DNA of 64,000 bases from Limnephilus marmoratus (taxonomy: Eukaryota > Arthropoda > Insecta > Trichoptera > Limnephilidae), in the NCBI GenBank assembly GCA_917880885.1, contig OU862916.1, positions 54,348,831-54,412,830 of the forward strand, in the 5' to 3' direction. The translations under genes were made by a program, and so were the position numbers. The number at the start of each line of letters is the position of its first letter. The stretch's first letter is position 1. The notes under the pieces are model-generated. The model was not told where the DNA came from. It saw nothing but the letters and a program-made list of their open reading frames with translations, and did no database searches. Of the stretch, positions 9,819 through 21,122 are shown in pieces.

Positions 9819-11298
9819 AATAACTCCTAAGTTATATAAGTTTCTAGAAAAGAGCTTTCTTAAAAGTTTCTTATAAAAATAAAACATTAATAGTAACATT
9901 AACAATAATAACATTAATGTAGGTATATACGATTTTATTATATATACTTTTTTTTTTCTTTGTATACTGTTAATTATCCATCAATTGATCTATATGTATA
10001 TAAAAAAAAAATTATATATTATTTAAAATTATTTAAAAATTAATATCTACATTCGTTGTCTCCGCCTTTTTAACACGAGCTTTGCTCAAAAAAAAGGTGT
10101 AAGACGTATTAAATAATGTTTTTTTTTTTTTTTCAAAAAACTTTATTTATACACAAAAACACGAAATTTTTGTAAAATTTATTAAATAAAAAAAAGGGTA
10201 TATTTAACAATACAAGCATTTTATAACGTCAAGGAACTAATACGTTTATAACATCAAGGAACTGGCTTAAACTAATATGCACTGATGTTTGGAACGCTTC
10301 TAAGTTTTAAACTGATTTTTCGTAAAATTGGAAACCACCTATGTAAGTTAATATTACATTTGTTCAATAAGAAAAAAAATATTTTAAAAAATGCTGAAAA
10401 CGATGTTAAAATTTGAGGGAGTACAGGTGGTAGAGACCACTAGTTGTTAAGTTATTATTGTTTTACTAATATGTGATCTGTGACTCACTTTTTATGTTGA
10501 ATTTTACTATTTACTTTATTTTTCTTTTAATGTTGATTTTTGCTATTTACTGAAGGTACCTATACTTATCTTCTATTTTCTTTAAATTTATTGCATTATA
10601 TTTATTATTTTTTTTTCTATTTTATTTTTTATTATACATACGTTATTTTTAATGCACTGATGAAATTAACGCTTGTATTATATAAAAGCCCTCAGGGCAT
10701 AAATAAATAATGCTCATTATTAAATATGCTTTGAATTTTCTTCTTCCTTTCGAAATAATTATTGTTTAGAAAGGCTTTGTTTATTGAAAACTGCTTACCA
10801 TTGAAATATCAAAGCCTTTATTAAATTTTATTAAACAGCGAGTAAGCTTTTTAATTAATTCTTATAATTATCCTTGTTTTACGGACTTCCTGATTTGTCT
10901 TCTCTCCTATAAAATTAATAATATTAAATTCCCCTTCATTGTCATAATTAATTTTCTTTTTATGTTTTGTGAACGTAAACAAATAATTTCTCACCCCAAA
11001 TACGCATTACAATGAAATACAATACAATGCAAAGGTTTATTATTATTAGTCCAGAATACGTTTTCTTTCGTTTGTATTTTCAGAAGCAACACAAAACATT
11101 GTGAAAATAAACACGCAAAAATGTCTTGGTGAAATATTTGTTGTAAAACATAATATTGTCTATTTTTATTTGTGTTATTTATAAATATTTGTTTAATTTG
11201 TTATTTTTTTTATATGTGTGAATATTATTTTGTTATATTTTTTCGATTAAGGTATGGAATTACAGCCTGGGGACTTTCCTGTAAAACAAATTAAACCA
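9819..11298. other. AT-rich DNA with a poly(T) run
   Basis: The T16 run at about 10119-10134, followed by CAAAAAACTTTATTTATAC, looks like the 3' end of a minus-strand retroposon with a reversed polyadenylation signal, but its body could not be assigned. The rest shows nothing recognisable. Confidence 0.35.
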
Positions 11299-11627
11299 TT
11301 TTCGTTATATGTTTTTGGGGTGTTGTGCCGTGTTGCGCTACCTCCTTCTTTAGCCAACGTTTCGGACATCGTTGCAGTGTCCATCATCAGGGCAGATCCG
11401 GCAGATCCGGTAGATGTGTGATTATATGTTTTTGGGGTGTTGTGCCGTGTTGCGCTACCTCCTTCTTTAGCCAACGTTTCGGACATCGTTGCAGTGTCCA
11501 TCATCAGGGCAGATCCGGCAGATCCGGTAGATGTGTGATGATGGACACTGCAACGATGTCCGAAACGTTGGCTAAAGAAGGAGGTAGCGCAACACGGCAC
11601 AACACCCCAAAAACATATAACGAAAAT
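11299..11627. repeat. Foldback repeat, family F, with a duplicated left arm
   Basis: Two direct copies of the left arm (about 118 bp each, starting TATATGTTTTTGGGGTGTTG at about 11306 and 11424) are followed by one inverted right arm. The outer ends are ATTTTCGTTATATG and CATATAACGAAAAT. The two left arms are nearly identical, including AGATCCGGCAGATCCGG. Mirror-image ORFs on both strands result from the symmetry. Confidence 0.75.
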
Positions 11628-11689
11628 GCTTCTGGCCGTGAAAATCTTAAAACTTAACCAAATTAAACCATGTTCAATCAGTTCAAAAA

Positions 11690-12245
11690 TCATTAGTTAA
11701 ATTATTAGCGCATAAAAGTTTATACAAACACAGGCTTAATGTTCCGTACTTTTACCAGAATCTCAAAATTCTCTCAGTAAGAGCAATTATGTGGTGTAAA
11801 ATTATATCTCAGCAAATGAATAGCCCTATGTACATACATAAACTGGACCACACTTACAATACTCGTTTTACGCTAAATGAAGGACTAATTGTACCTAAGC
11901 ACTTTAACAAATATGGACAAAGAACGCTGGACTACATGACATCAAATTGCTTAAATATGTTACCTGCTGAAATAAAAAAATGTACAAATGGTACAACAAA
12001 TATTATGTTGAAGAATTAGCTCGCCGAAATAAATAATTTGTATTAGACACTAACATAAAAAATTCTAACTGTAAAATAAGTTTATTTATATCTTCAAAGT
12101 AAAAGCACCCATTGACAAACTACTAAAAAGTAGTTTATTGGTAGGTATACTTTTCTTTTTTCTGTAAAATATTTATATTTTTCCTGTCATATTGTATTAC
12201 TTTGTCTTTATAATAAATAAATTTTAAATAAATATATAAAATATA
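11690..12245 (+). pseudogene. LINE RT C-terminus and 3' UTR
   Basis: The frame 11789-12019 encodes a typical distal end of a Jockey/CR1-type LINE protein: DHTYNTRFTLNEG, then KYGQRTLDYMTSNCLNMLPAE, then a stop. This matches the 'YNTR ... G...Y...N.LP' pattern of the family. No RT catalytic motifs are present, so it is heavily 5'-truncated. It is followed by an AT-rich tail with repeated AATAAA. Confidence 0.6.
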
Positions 12246-12397
12246 TATTATTATTGGATGATTTTTATAGCGTCACTTTCGTTAAAAAATAACATCAAAG
12301 GCGCTTTACAAATTCATAATTTAATCTATACCTATATACTACACGTGGCTTATATTATAACTAAAATTGACAACTAATGACTTACAACTGAGACTTA

Positions 12398-12584
12398 AGC
12401 GGCCTCCTCACCATCCAACTTCTAGTAACTGCGGCAGTGACTGCAAAGAGCATGGAGTTGAGCGAACTAGCGCTGACTCGTTCTAGCGGCCCTTTAACAA
12501 ACGAGACAGCGCTAGTTCGCTCAACTCCATGCTCTTTGCAGTCACTGCCGCAGTTACTAGAAGTTGGATGGTGAGGAGGCCGCT
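12398..12584. mobile_element. 187-bp hairpin element with perfect 79-bp arms
   Basis: The arms at 12397-12475 and 12507-12585 are perfect inverted copies (79 of 79 by eye), beginning AAGCGGCCTCCTCACC and enclosing a 31-base loop. The flanking TTA (12395-12397 and 12585-12587) could be a 3-bp target duplication, which makes this a candidate foldback MITE. The perfect arms imply very recent insertion or continuing arm correction. A transcript would form a long double-stranded RNA. Confidence 0.7.
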
Positions 12585-12587
12585 TTA

Positions 12588-13323
12588 AATGACTAGTGAC
12601 TTAGAACTATACTTATTTTTATAACCGAGTTTGTACTTGCAATAATAATACGAACAGAGCAGTATTGTTACTGCTCTATTCTTATTATGATTTGCAATAT
12701 CTGGAAATTAGTTAGTTACGACTAACACACTTATTTACATTTATAAACACATATTGTTATGATTACTGCCCTTACTGTCAGTGTAATTCATGAAAAATTC
12801 GTGTTTGTTCAAGTAATAGTATTAAATGGGAAGCTCGAAAACAACATGGGAATTGTATCTGAATTGCTGACATCGCGTTGGCCTATAGAAAATATAATAT
12901 TCGTGGAAAACAATCAACAACTTATACCTACGTCATTCTCAAGAATGGAGACGCTATCGGTTGAGTAACTTCATATTAATAGTATGATGCATTTATGTTC
13001 TTCCATATTACATATTTCGTTTCCTCGCAGAGAAGCTTTCACTTGGAGCTTTAAGCTTATGTGTAATTATTATAGTAGTTGCATTTAACCATTATTCATG
13101 GTTTTTATTACCAGTCAGAGACTTGTTTTGTGTTATGTAATAGTTTATTCTAAAAAAGATAGTCATTTTAGGTATATTTAACTGTTTATTAGAGCTGCAA
13201 GATCCTACTTATTTATGAATGTTTTATTTAAACTTCGCCATCTTGATATTATGATGAACTAAATCCGTGTTCGTATTTCTTTACTTAAATTTTGTAATTA
13301 GAGACATTGGTTTCAATCAAAAA
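12588..13323. other. No recognisable feature
   Basis: AT-rich. The 69-codon frame at 12759-12968 shows no domain I recognise. Confidence 0.4.
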
Positions 13324-13944
13324 TCTATATATATATAAATCTCGTGTCACGGTGTTTGTGGTTGCACTCCTCCGAAACGGGTCGACCGATTTTTACGAAA
13401 TTTTTTATGTATAATTGGTAGGTAAGAGAATAGGTCGTAAAGAATATTTCATACCGCTATGTGATTAGGGTGTCCCTATCCAGAATTTTTTTCTATTTCT
13501 TTGACAATTTTGTTGTTTGGCATTAAAAAATATTCATAACCCTAAATTTTCATTCTCCTACCCCCACCCTACCATTTTTAATCGCACTTTTTGTGTTTTT
13601 ATATGAACCAATTTAACCGTCGACGGTTTACCTACAATTGTCGTTGAAATTATTTATGATGTTGAATGAATAATGGCGCTACGTCGGCCTTATCGAACTC
13701 TCATCCACAAATGCGTAAGTCATTCAAGAGAATTGTCGCGTCATTTTGACATTTCATTCGGCATTTGTTATGTATTGTTGTGTTGATGTTTTTTGTTTTT
13801 ATCGGCGGTCATCGTCTACAGCGCTCCATTTCTCTTTATATCGTAGATCCCATCCCCACACACTTACAATACATTCGTTATTTTTACCAAAATATTCAAT
13901 AGAAATAATTTATGTTGCAGAACAACGTTTGCTGGGTCAGCTAG
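13324..13944 (+). mobile_element. Non-autonomous Helitron
   Basis: It starts TCTATATATATATAAATCTC and continues GTGTCACGGTGTTTGTGG and GACCGATTTTTACG, a layout common at insect Helitron 5' ends. It ends GCTGGGTCAGCTAG. The 3' CTAG is preceded by GCTGGGTCAGC, which forms a short stem. 621 bp with no helicase ORF. The 90-codon frame 13746-14018 runs across the 3' end and is not coding. Confidence 0.75.
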
Positions 13945-14311
13945 TATATAATAAAAATAACCTCTTTCAAGTGGTTTGCACAAGCAAAACCTTCAGTACT
14001 TACATATGTTGTCTTTGACAAGCTTTTTTTTAAGGAAAGAAAGAAGCAACACGGGTTTTTAATGGAATCATATTGTGGGAAGGAGGTTACACATACATAT
14101 ACAAGCCTTGTGTTTTTCGTGAGAGGGTACTAGGTTATCGTTTTTGTTGTATCTTTCAAGAGACAATTTCAGAAGTAACCACACACACTTTGTTTCATAA
14201 TGTCCCCGTTAAAGAGCTTTAACCCAGACTCGTATAAAAACTATTTCATTTTCAAAATACTCCAATGTAAAAATAGCACGTTCCCTTTTTGTAGTGACGC
14301 ACTAGATCTAG

Positions 14312-14434
14312 ATGGCCAGCTTCCGTGTCACCGGCGCGGGCGAGGGGCGACCGGCGACCGGTAACGCCAAATTGAAGCCGACTGCGTCCGACTTACCTAC
14401 TGAATCTTTCTCGAGTTTATTTTCGCGAGACTAG
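14312..14434 (+). other. CpG-rich patch with a 40-codon ORF
   Basis: A small island of GC-rich sequence (about 14296-14400) sits in AT-rich DNA. It contains an ATG frame starting MASFRVTGAGEGRPATG and ending SSLFSRD. ACCG/GTAACG inside it could serve as a splice donor, so this could be the first exon of a host gene. No homology is recognised, so a promoter or 5' UTR is as likely as coding. Confidence 0.2.
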
Positions 14435-14818
14435 AATTTTAACCAGACATTATCTACTGTCAGAGATGAACTGGGATTTAAATATTTCAATCCCGAAAAC
14501 ACCAACTCACGGCAATCCGAATGTGCAAAGAACCAGGATATATTCAGAGATCGCGTTTTCAGAGAGTCAGACCCACCTTAGCAACAAAAAATATGTATTA
14601 CATGTAAGAAATTAATTTTAATTTCAGCTACAAAAGTTGCAAAGATTTACATGCTAGAGTGAAGATCACGTCAATGAAAAGATTGTTTCCTGTAAAATTT
14701 CCCTTTTAAATACTCGTATCTCACCTGACTTTCCTCGGTAGCAGGGGCCATTGTTTTTTTTTAGCAACATTGATATTCATAAATATATCCAGCATCATAA
14801 ATATATTCATACACGTAA

Positions 14819-15207
14819 ATAGCCATTAGCTGAGGGGCAAGGCTCTCGACTAGCGATCCGGAGGTCGCGGATTAAAATCCGGCGTGCGCAGATAAATTTT
14901 ATTTGATTAATTTGTGTTTTCACAATTTAATCATGTAAAATAATTTAAGATATATTTGCGGCACTTTCCAGATTGGAAAATACTCTCAGTATCGCCCTGG
15001 TGTAAGACGACCTTTCAAATTGAAACATTGCTTGAAATGGCTTTAACAGTGTTTGGTGACTAGATCTGAATAGCCATGTATTTTACCCCCTTCTTCTCCC
15101 CATCTCCTTCCCACCTCCACTAGCCTTCAGCTTCACAACATACCCCAATTGGGGGTGGCATAGTCTCACTGGCTCCAGACGGAGCAATTGGGAATCTTGT
15201 GAGGTAT
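14819..15207 (+). mobile_element. tRNA-derived SINE, family D
   Basis: The head is tRNA-like: TAGCTGAGGGGCAAGGC as box A and GCGGATTAAAATCC as a degenerate box B. The body includes AAATACTCTCAGTATCGCCC and CATACCCCAATTGGGGGTGG. Minus-strand copies lie at 31041-31448, 38575-38895 and 45330-45722. The inverse of the body motif CCCCAATTGGGG is nearly self-complementary in all copies. The frame at 15083-15316 is incidental. Confidence 0.75.
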
Positions 15208-15766
15208 CATATAAAATTGTGGTGCCACACAATCTAAATTCAATATCTTCAGAGTCTTTTTTCTTTGTGACGATTATGACCAGTCTGAATCGAATAATTA
15301 TGTTGATATTTTGCAATTAGTGCAAAAGTCATAGTCTCGTTTAATTTCAGAAAAGCATATCATACAAATTATGTTAAACAATAGTCAAAACATGATGTTA
15401 GTTACAATAACGCGCGTTACAAGATTAAGTCTTTGACCCTGGAAGCTTCCCCAACATAATAGGGAAAAGGAGAAGTGCTGTTGGATAAAATTTACAGCGG
15501 TTTATTTTTTTCTATATAGCGAAAACACGAAGCAGACATGAAACCGTTTAATTTGAAGACTTCTAATAATCATTACAATACAAGACAGTTCCGTCCCTGC
15601 AAACAGCGCACATCGACTAGTCGTTCCCGTTCCCTGTCCTTCTGGTCTGTCTGCGCTCTCGGCAGCCGGCAGCGACCGTGTGGGCGAGTCTAGTGTGGGC
15701 CGAAGCCGGTATACACGGAGATATATTTACTCGCGTGTGAAGTCATGTGGATAATCTAATTCTTCC
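15208..15766. other. Unannotated; CpG-rich stretch at 15590-15720
   Basis: The segment around 15590-15720 is rich in CG and pyrimidines (CGACTAGTCGTTCCCGTTCC) compared with its surroundings. It could be promoter-associated, but no TATA box, initiator match or coding frame was convincing. Confidence 0.25.
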
Positions 15767-15882
15767 TTAGCCAAGAAAGGCAAGCCTGAGAATTACTTCA
15801 TTCTTGATATCATGATCTTGCATTGCGCATCGTAATTCTTCTTTGCTGCGTAGTAAAAAAAGTAAAATAAAATAAAGCCGAG

Positions 15883-16011
15883 AGTACCTGGAGGACCTGC
15901 TGGTGAACGTGCGCTGCTCATCATATGCAGACTTCAAAATAGCCGCACAAGACAGGGAAGAATGGAAGAGAAGAATAGAGGAAATTGCTGCAAACCAATC
16001 CCAGGATTGAA
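15883..16011 (+). pseudogene. LINE RT C-terminal tip
   Basis: The frame reads EYLEDLLVNVRCSSYADFK, then IAAQDREEWKRRIEEIAANQ, then a stop. 'A.DR..W+' just before the stop is the usual C-terminus of RTE-like insect LINE proteins. Only about 45 codons survive. It overlaps the end of a minus-strand LINE fragment region but is not part of it. Confidence 0.5.
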
Positions 16012-16032
16012 ACCAGAGAGAGAGTAAAAAAA

Positions 16033-16405
16033 AGCAATTTGATTTAGCTTTCCAAAATTTTATTCCATTTACATAACTGCATTTAAAACTGAGTTCAGAA
16101 TCTAGAGTTGGTTTGTTTTCATTTAGCCATTGTTTAATCATAGCAAGACTTTTCTCGGCTTTTAGAATGCCTTGGTCCAGAGTCAGCTTGACAAAGTATT
16201 ATGATATCTTCAGCGATTTTCGCAATGTTGCCTTCTGTAATTAGTTCGTAAAAATTATTGATGAAAATAAGAAACAGTAGAGGATCTACAATACTACCCT
16301 GGGGCACTCCGTTAATGATTGAAAAGGGTTCACTAATTAAGTTGTTGATAATAACCAGTTGAGTAAAATAGTTTAAGTGTTCTGTGCAAAGAGTATTCAT
16401 AGATT
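16033..16405 (-). pseudogene. Internal fragment of a LINE reverse transcriptase
   Basis: The minus frame 16134-16400 has INGVPQGSIVDPLLFLIFIN, the conserved RT block 4, followed by AEDIIILCQAD in place of the catalytic YADD, so the first catalytic aspartate of that box is preserved only as an E-D pair. After a frameshift, WLNENKPTLDSE continues in another frame (16040-16141). Both the N- and C-terminal parts are missing. Confidence 0.75.
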
Positions 16406-17059
16406 TTTTGTTGGTATTTTAAAACTTTATTTTGGAGCAGTGGAGATCATAATTTTGCAACGAAATTCCACCACGATTTAACTATTTCAGGAACAATCTT
16501 TATTTTGGTCAAGATGTATTAATATGATCGAGTCCACTCATTTCAATGGCAAGCCATGTTCAAATGGTCCTATCGTCTTCAAGCGATCACATATGTCAGG
16601 TCTGGGATGTCTGAATGTTGTGATGCTCATTGTTAAATTACATGGACCTTCATGATATTAGAGAAAGCTTACGTGTCTTGTAGATACGAAATTAGGTAGA
16701 AACTGTCTACCTAATTATATTTAGATATGTAACCGCAATTCGAATAATAACCAGTTTTTCATTTCATTTTTCATCCATGATCTGTAGTTAAATAAATTAT
16801 GTATTACATTTATGACTGCCGTGTTAAAATGAAATATGCATAATGCAGTAATTTCACATCATAAAAAGAGTTCATGCAGTCTTACGCAGTAGTTTAAGAG
16901 TTAGGAACGCAAACATATTTCGTATCAAATTCACTGAGACGGGATTAGCGAGCGTGTTGTCTGTAGTGCAGCCCACGTGCGAACGCTTCCCGCACGGAAA
17001 TAATCTTGCATTAAGAAAGTTTATTGTCACGAATGCGAGATGTCCCGTTTTATTTGTCT
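16406..17059. other. No recognisable feature
   Basis: AT-rich DNA without supported genes. Confidence 0.4.
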
Positions 17060-17317
17060 CATCAGGCGGGACACTCAAACATCTGGACGCCGGGACGCTC
17101 GTGGGACGCCGGGACGCCGCGCGCCGCCGGGAAGGGAATCCTTAGCCGTGAGGCGCGCGTTCTATTTCCGCACTGTGTCCACACTAGTCGTACATTATCC
17201 GACTGTCCGCACACGCTCACGATGGGTTCATCGAGATTCTGGCGCCAAACCGTCACAATATCAATGGAGGATAACGAATTTCTCCGATCCATTCTAAAGG
17301 ATGACACATACTCGTAG
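17060..17317. other. CpG-rich patch with a small ORF
   Basis: 17060-17250 is the most GC-rich part of the first 20 kb (GACGCCGGGACGCCGCG). It overlaps four frames on both strands, as expected from composition. The plus frame 17222-17317 encodes a 31-residue peptide ending FLRSILKDDTYS. Its identity is unknown. A promoter-proximal island of an unseen host gene is one reading, and a repeat fragment is another. Confidence 0.2.
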
Positions 17318-17945
17318 TTTCAGCATCCGTCATGTGAATCTGCAAATATTGTTTTCATGCAGTGTGATTTCTACAATATATGTACATGGTTATATTATAA
17401 AATGAAGCAAGTAGATATCTACTATTTATTAACGGATTAGGAATATTATTAGGACCGGGAGGTTGTTTCATCGATGAAATATTGAATATATAGTTTAAAA
17501 TTTTATACATATATCTAGGTCGTAGGTAAAAATTTATGGTGTGTAAAATTTATGGTGTTGGTTTAAATTTATGGTACCGAAGTAAATTTGCAAAAACTTA
17601 ATATCTGTTCGAACATTTAAACCTGCTTATTAAATTTGTTTGGATTTTTCTACCTCTAAGGTATCAGGCGTTGGAAAATTTCCACCGAAAATACAGATAT
17701 TATTTATCACCCAAAAGCTTTTTCGTTATCTTGAGAAAATATCTTATTAATAAATTACAGCTCATTAACCATCGGCAGAGAATTCAAATTTCGTCGAAAG
17801 GTGGTCTTGGAATCGTACCCTTGCAACTGTACAGGGCGGTTCCGATGATTATCCTCCGTAACAGAATTTTTAAATAATAACTCAATATCGATTTTGTGTC
17901 ATTCAAAATTTGGGTACGTTTTTAAATTTTCACGGTCAAAAGTAT
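17318..17945. other. No recognisable feature
   Basis: AT-rich. The 68-codon frame 17671-17877 is not supported. Confidence 0.35.
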
Positions 17946-18180
17946 TATCGTTATTTGTTTTTGGGGTGTTATGCCGTGTTGCGCTACCTCCTTCTTTAGC
18001 CAACGTTTCGGACAGCGTTGCAGTGTCCATCATCAGGGCAGATCCGGTAAATCATAAACATACTTGTACACATCTACCGGATCTCCCCTGATGATGGACA
18101 CTGCAACGCTGTACGAATCGTTGGCTAAAGAAGGAGGTAACGCAACACGGCATGACACCCCAAAAACAAATAACGAAAAC
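17946..18180. repeat. Foldback repeat, family F
   Basis: The arms run from CGTTATTTGTTTTTGGGGTG to CACCCCAAAAACAAATAACG. The inner TTTAGCCAACGTTTCGGACA is mirrored by TACGAATCGTTGGCTAAA with a few mismatches. The loop holds ATAAACATACTTGTACA. The base ATTTTCACGGTCAAAAG at 17926-17942 resembles the flank of the 11.3 kb copy (CCGTGAAAATCTTAAAA), so the element may extend further. Confidence 0.75.
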
Positions 18181-19140
18181 ATTCAAAATTTATTTTAATA
18201 TATAGGTACCTACATTCAAGTTAGGAATTAAAAAGCTCAAACGCGTGATGATTAATAAAAATATTAAAAATATGTACTTTTTGTAATTATTTTTGATAGC
18301 AATGTGTTAAAAAAATTTGAAATATTTTGTAATGTTGTGTAATATATTGTTTGTAAAACCGTAAATAAATAGACAAAGTGAAGCATTTTCGCCACTTTAT
18401 TTCGCGATTTTATTTGAACTTTTTGTTTTTTTGTAGAAAACAATCGATATGTCTAGAATTTGATTTAAAAATTACTTATTTTCGGTTGTGTCTGTTTATT
18501 TCCTCTTAAGCCATTTTAAATTTATTAAAATCATTCCATGATATTCGTGTATAATAATACTGCGTATGTTACAAAATAAGGATTCTGAAGGTCACAAATC
18601 ACAACAGGAAGGATTTCTTGTGAATGGAACCTGATGGAATATTCTTGCAAATCTCATCATATCCTGAGGATAATGATGTTATGTTGTCCATTTCGGTAGC
18701 GATTTGGGATTTTCTCTCCTTCTCGCCTATGCTTCTGTCTTCCCCTCTTATCACTTTGTCTCACATCTGAGCACGATCTCCGCCGGGAATTATGTCGTCT
18801 TTGCTCTCGGCTTATTTCTATTTCTAGCCAAATCTCTTTTGGTTATGTTTGGAGTGCTGTGTGCTGTCACCTTCCTCAATAATCAGAATACACGAACGGA
18901 GTTCTTTTTCATTACCGTGTTATTACTACGTGACTGGTGAATCTCCTTTTCTTATACACCATGTGCACGCTCTATTACCGCGAAACTCATGATAATAAGA
19001 ATAAGAAAAAAAACAATGCAAAGTTTTTCAAATACTTATTAGTATATTTTTGTATTATTTAAGAAGGTCCGTAGTTTTGAAATTACGTGTACACTGTATA
19101 CGTAAAATCTGTATTCGTTAATCCAAATCAATGGAATATT
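18181..19140. other. No recognisable feature
   Basis: About 960 bases of AT-rich DNA. The frame at 18704-18940 is rich in hydrophobic residues, but only because the DNA is T-rich. Confidence 0.4.
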
Positions 19141-19650
19141 ATTTCTGAGCGTATTCGAAAACTAAAAATAGTTTTGGAAAGGTGTTAAAATATGCATTTA
19201 AATTTTATAATTCGAAATAACCATATAATTTTTGAATTGTAATAGAAATTCCAATGCAAACATAAAAAAGTTGTAAAAATTGCTCCCCTTACGTTTTTTT
19301 AACTAAAATTATTGATAACGAAAACAAAATCACACACATATTTTATTAGACAAAAAATGTATTATAAACGTTTATCATCACCTCACATTTTGTCATTTCA
19401 TGTAAAAATATTCAGTAAAAAATTTCCAAAATTTCATTTTTTTTTTCAAATTGAAGTCATAATTTGGTTTCATAAAGGTGTAGTTACATTATAATTATTT
19501 TGTTTTTAATTATTAGATTTGAATATAAAGCGTGGTGTTTTCTCTTTCTAATACCGTTTAGATCATATTTCTCAACATGATAGTGATAGTAAGGGAGACA
19601 CAATGTCTCTTTGAGACCTATACGAGTTGTTTTCAAAAGCGAACAAATTT
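19141..19650. repeat. Dispersed repeat G, copy 1
   Basis: The sequence aligns by eye with 36818-37310 over roughly 500 bases. Shared landmarks are ACTAAAAATAGTTTTGGAAA, ATTATAAACGTTT, TCACCTCAC, TTGGTTTCATA (with variants) and ACCGTTTAGATCATAT. There is no ORF, terminal repeat or poly(A) at the edges. The family is unrecognised. Confidence 0.55.
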
Positions 19651-20514
19651 GTCTGAAGGGTCAAATGCTCAACACATATATGTTGAAATTGATTAATATC
19701 TAATAAAATGATGTGTGTTTGAAGGCACGGTCGTCATATATTAAATGCAATAATAATGTTTTCAATTTGTAATTGTGGGAGGTTAATAGTTTAATTTCTC
19801 TAGTTTTCATTGTTACATTATTCAGTTTCATGACGCCTTCCGCCCACGGGGTGTCTAAACCTAAGCGTTTTGTACCTAACCTTTGCCATTTAACATGCAC
19901 TGCCCTTCTAAATAAAACCACAGTAGACACAATAATTACAAAAAATTACCAAAAAATTATTAAAAGTGTCGATCTATATCGCTTTGAAAGATTTTCAAAT
20001 ACGGTGTTATCAATCTGATTGATAATGCCTTCAGAAGGTGAAACAGCTACCACGCGTGATGTTCATTACACAGCGGAACTTGTTTATAAATAAACTGTTT
20101 TTGTAGTTGAATAATAATATTATTGAATACACGAAAGATAAGTTAAAATGGAGTTCTACAAATTAAACTTGATACCAATAAATCCATAAGGATTAGTGCT
20201 ATGCAATACTTTCCATAATTAAAAAAAAATTACAACAGTTTCGAAAATCTGAAACAACACCCATCCCTATTATTGCAAGTAACAGTTATTCTTATATTAA
20301 TTACTAAGTAGCTTTTACCCTCTGCTTCGTTAATAGAGAGAAATTACTGTACAAAGAATTTTCCTACGAAAACGAAGTATTTTTCCGAGATGAAAAGTAG
20401 TCTATATCACTTCCCAGTCCTCCAAATATTCCTTTGCAAAAAATCACGTCGTTTGGTTGCTGCGTTGCGATGTCAGAGAAGGACAAACAAACACACTATC
20501 GCATTTATTTAATA
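19651..20514. other. No recognisable feature
   Basis: Frames at 19700-19930 and 19773-20018 overlap each other on opposite strands and show no domain. Confidence 0.4.
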
Positions 20515-21122
20515 CTAGCTTTTTCCCGCGGGTTCGCTAGCGTGATATTAGGGGGGTTCCCACTCCGCCTCCTCCACCCCCCCCCCTCTCCCCACCCTCA
20601 CACCCTCATTAATTACCGGTACAATCAGTTTTCATACTGCTCGCGTGCCACTTATTGCAATTTTCATACAAATTTCATAATGCCAGAGCTCAGCAGTATT
20701 TTGATACAAAATAACGAACAAAAAAAAAGAATTATGCAATTTGGTGCAGTCGTTCGGGAGTTATGCGCATACATACATTTCGGCGATTCATTTTTAGAGA
20801 TGAATATTAACAACGACGCTAACAAAGCACTCTTTTTAAGGTGAAGTGCCTAATTGAAAAAAAACATCGTTTTCAAGGCAACAATTTGTTTGCTTTTCTT
20901 CTGACGTTTGCAATAACTCGATTTTTTAGAGGGATAGAAAACGTATGATAAATAATTTCATAATGCCAGAGCTTATTAATAACGCCAGAGCTTACCAATA
21001 TATATAGCCTATATTACTCGCAAATAATGATGGTGGTGATGGTGAAAGAATTTTTAAATTCGCGTGAAAGAGTAACAAACATCCATACATCCACACAAAC
21101 TTTAGCCTTTATTATAGTAGGA
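20515..21122 (-). mobile_element. Non-autonomous Helitron, chimeric, minus strand
   Basis: On the minus strand the 3' end is CCCGCGGGAAAAAGCTAG. The 5' end starts TCCTACTATAATAAAGGC and continues AAAGTTTGTGTGGATG and TTTGTTACTCTTTCACGC, a layout known from lepidopteran Helitrons. The part at 20620-20800 matches the whole 5' half of the element at 478-912, including AATGAATCGCCGAAATG, but here that block is internal. The element therefore looks like one Helitron joined to the 5' end of another. Confidence 0.65.

Noticed and set aside
11325..11657. 110-codon and 148-codon ORFs on opposite strands
   Set aside because: Both arise from the palindromic foldback repeat and translate the same arms. 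No domain is present.
17024..17307. Four overlapping ORFs at a CpG-rich patch
   Set aside because: Frames are open on both strands because stop codons are rare in GC-rich DNA. No domain or splice pattern favours one.
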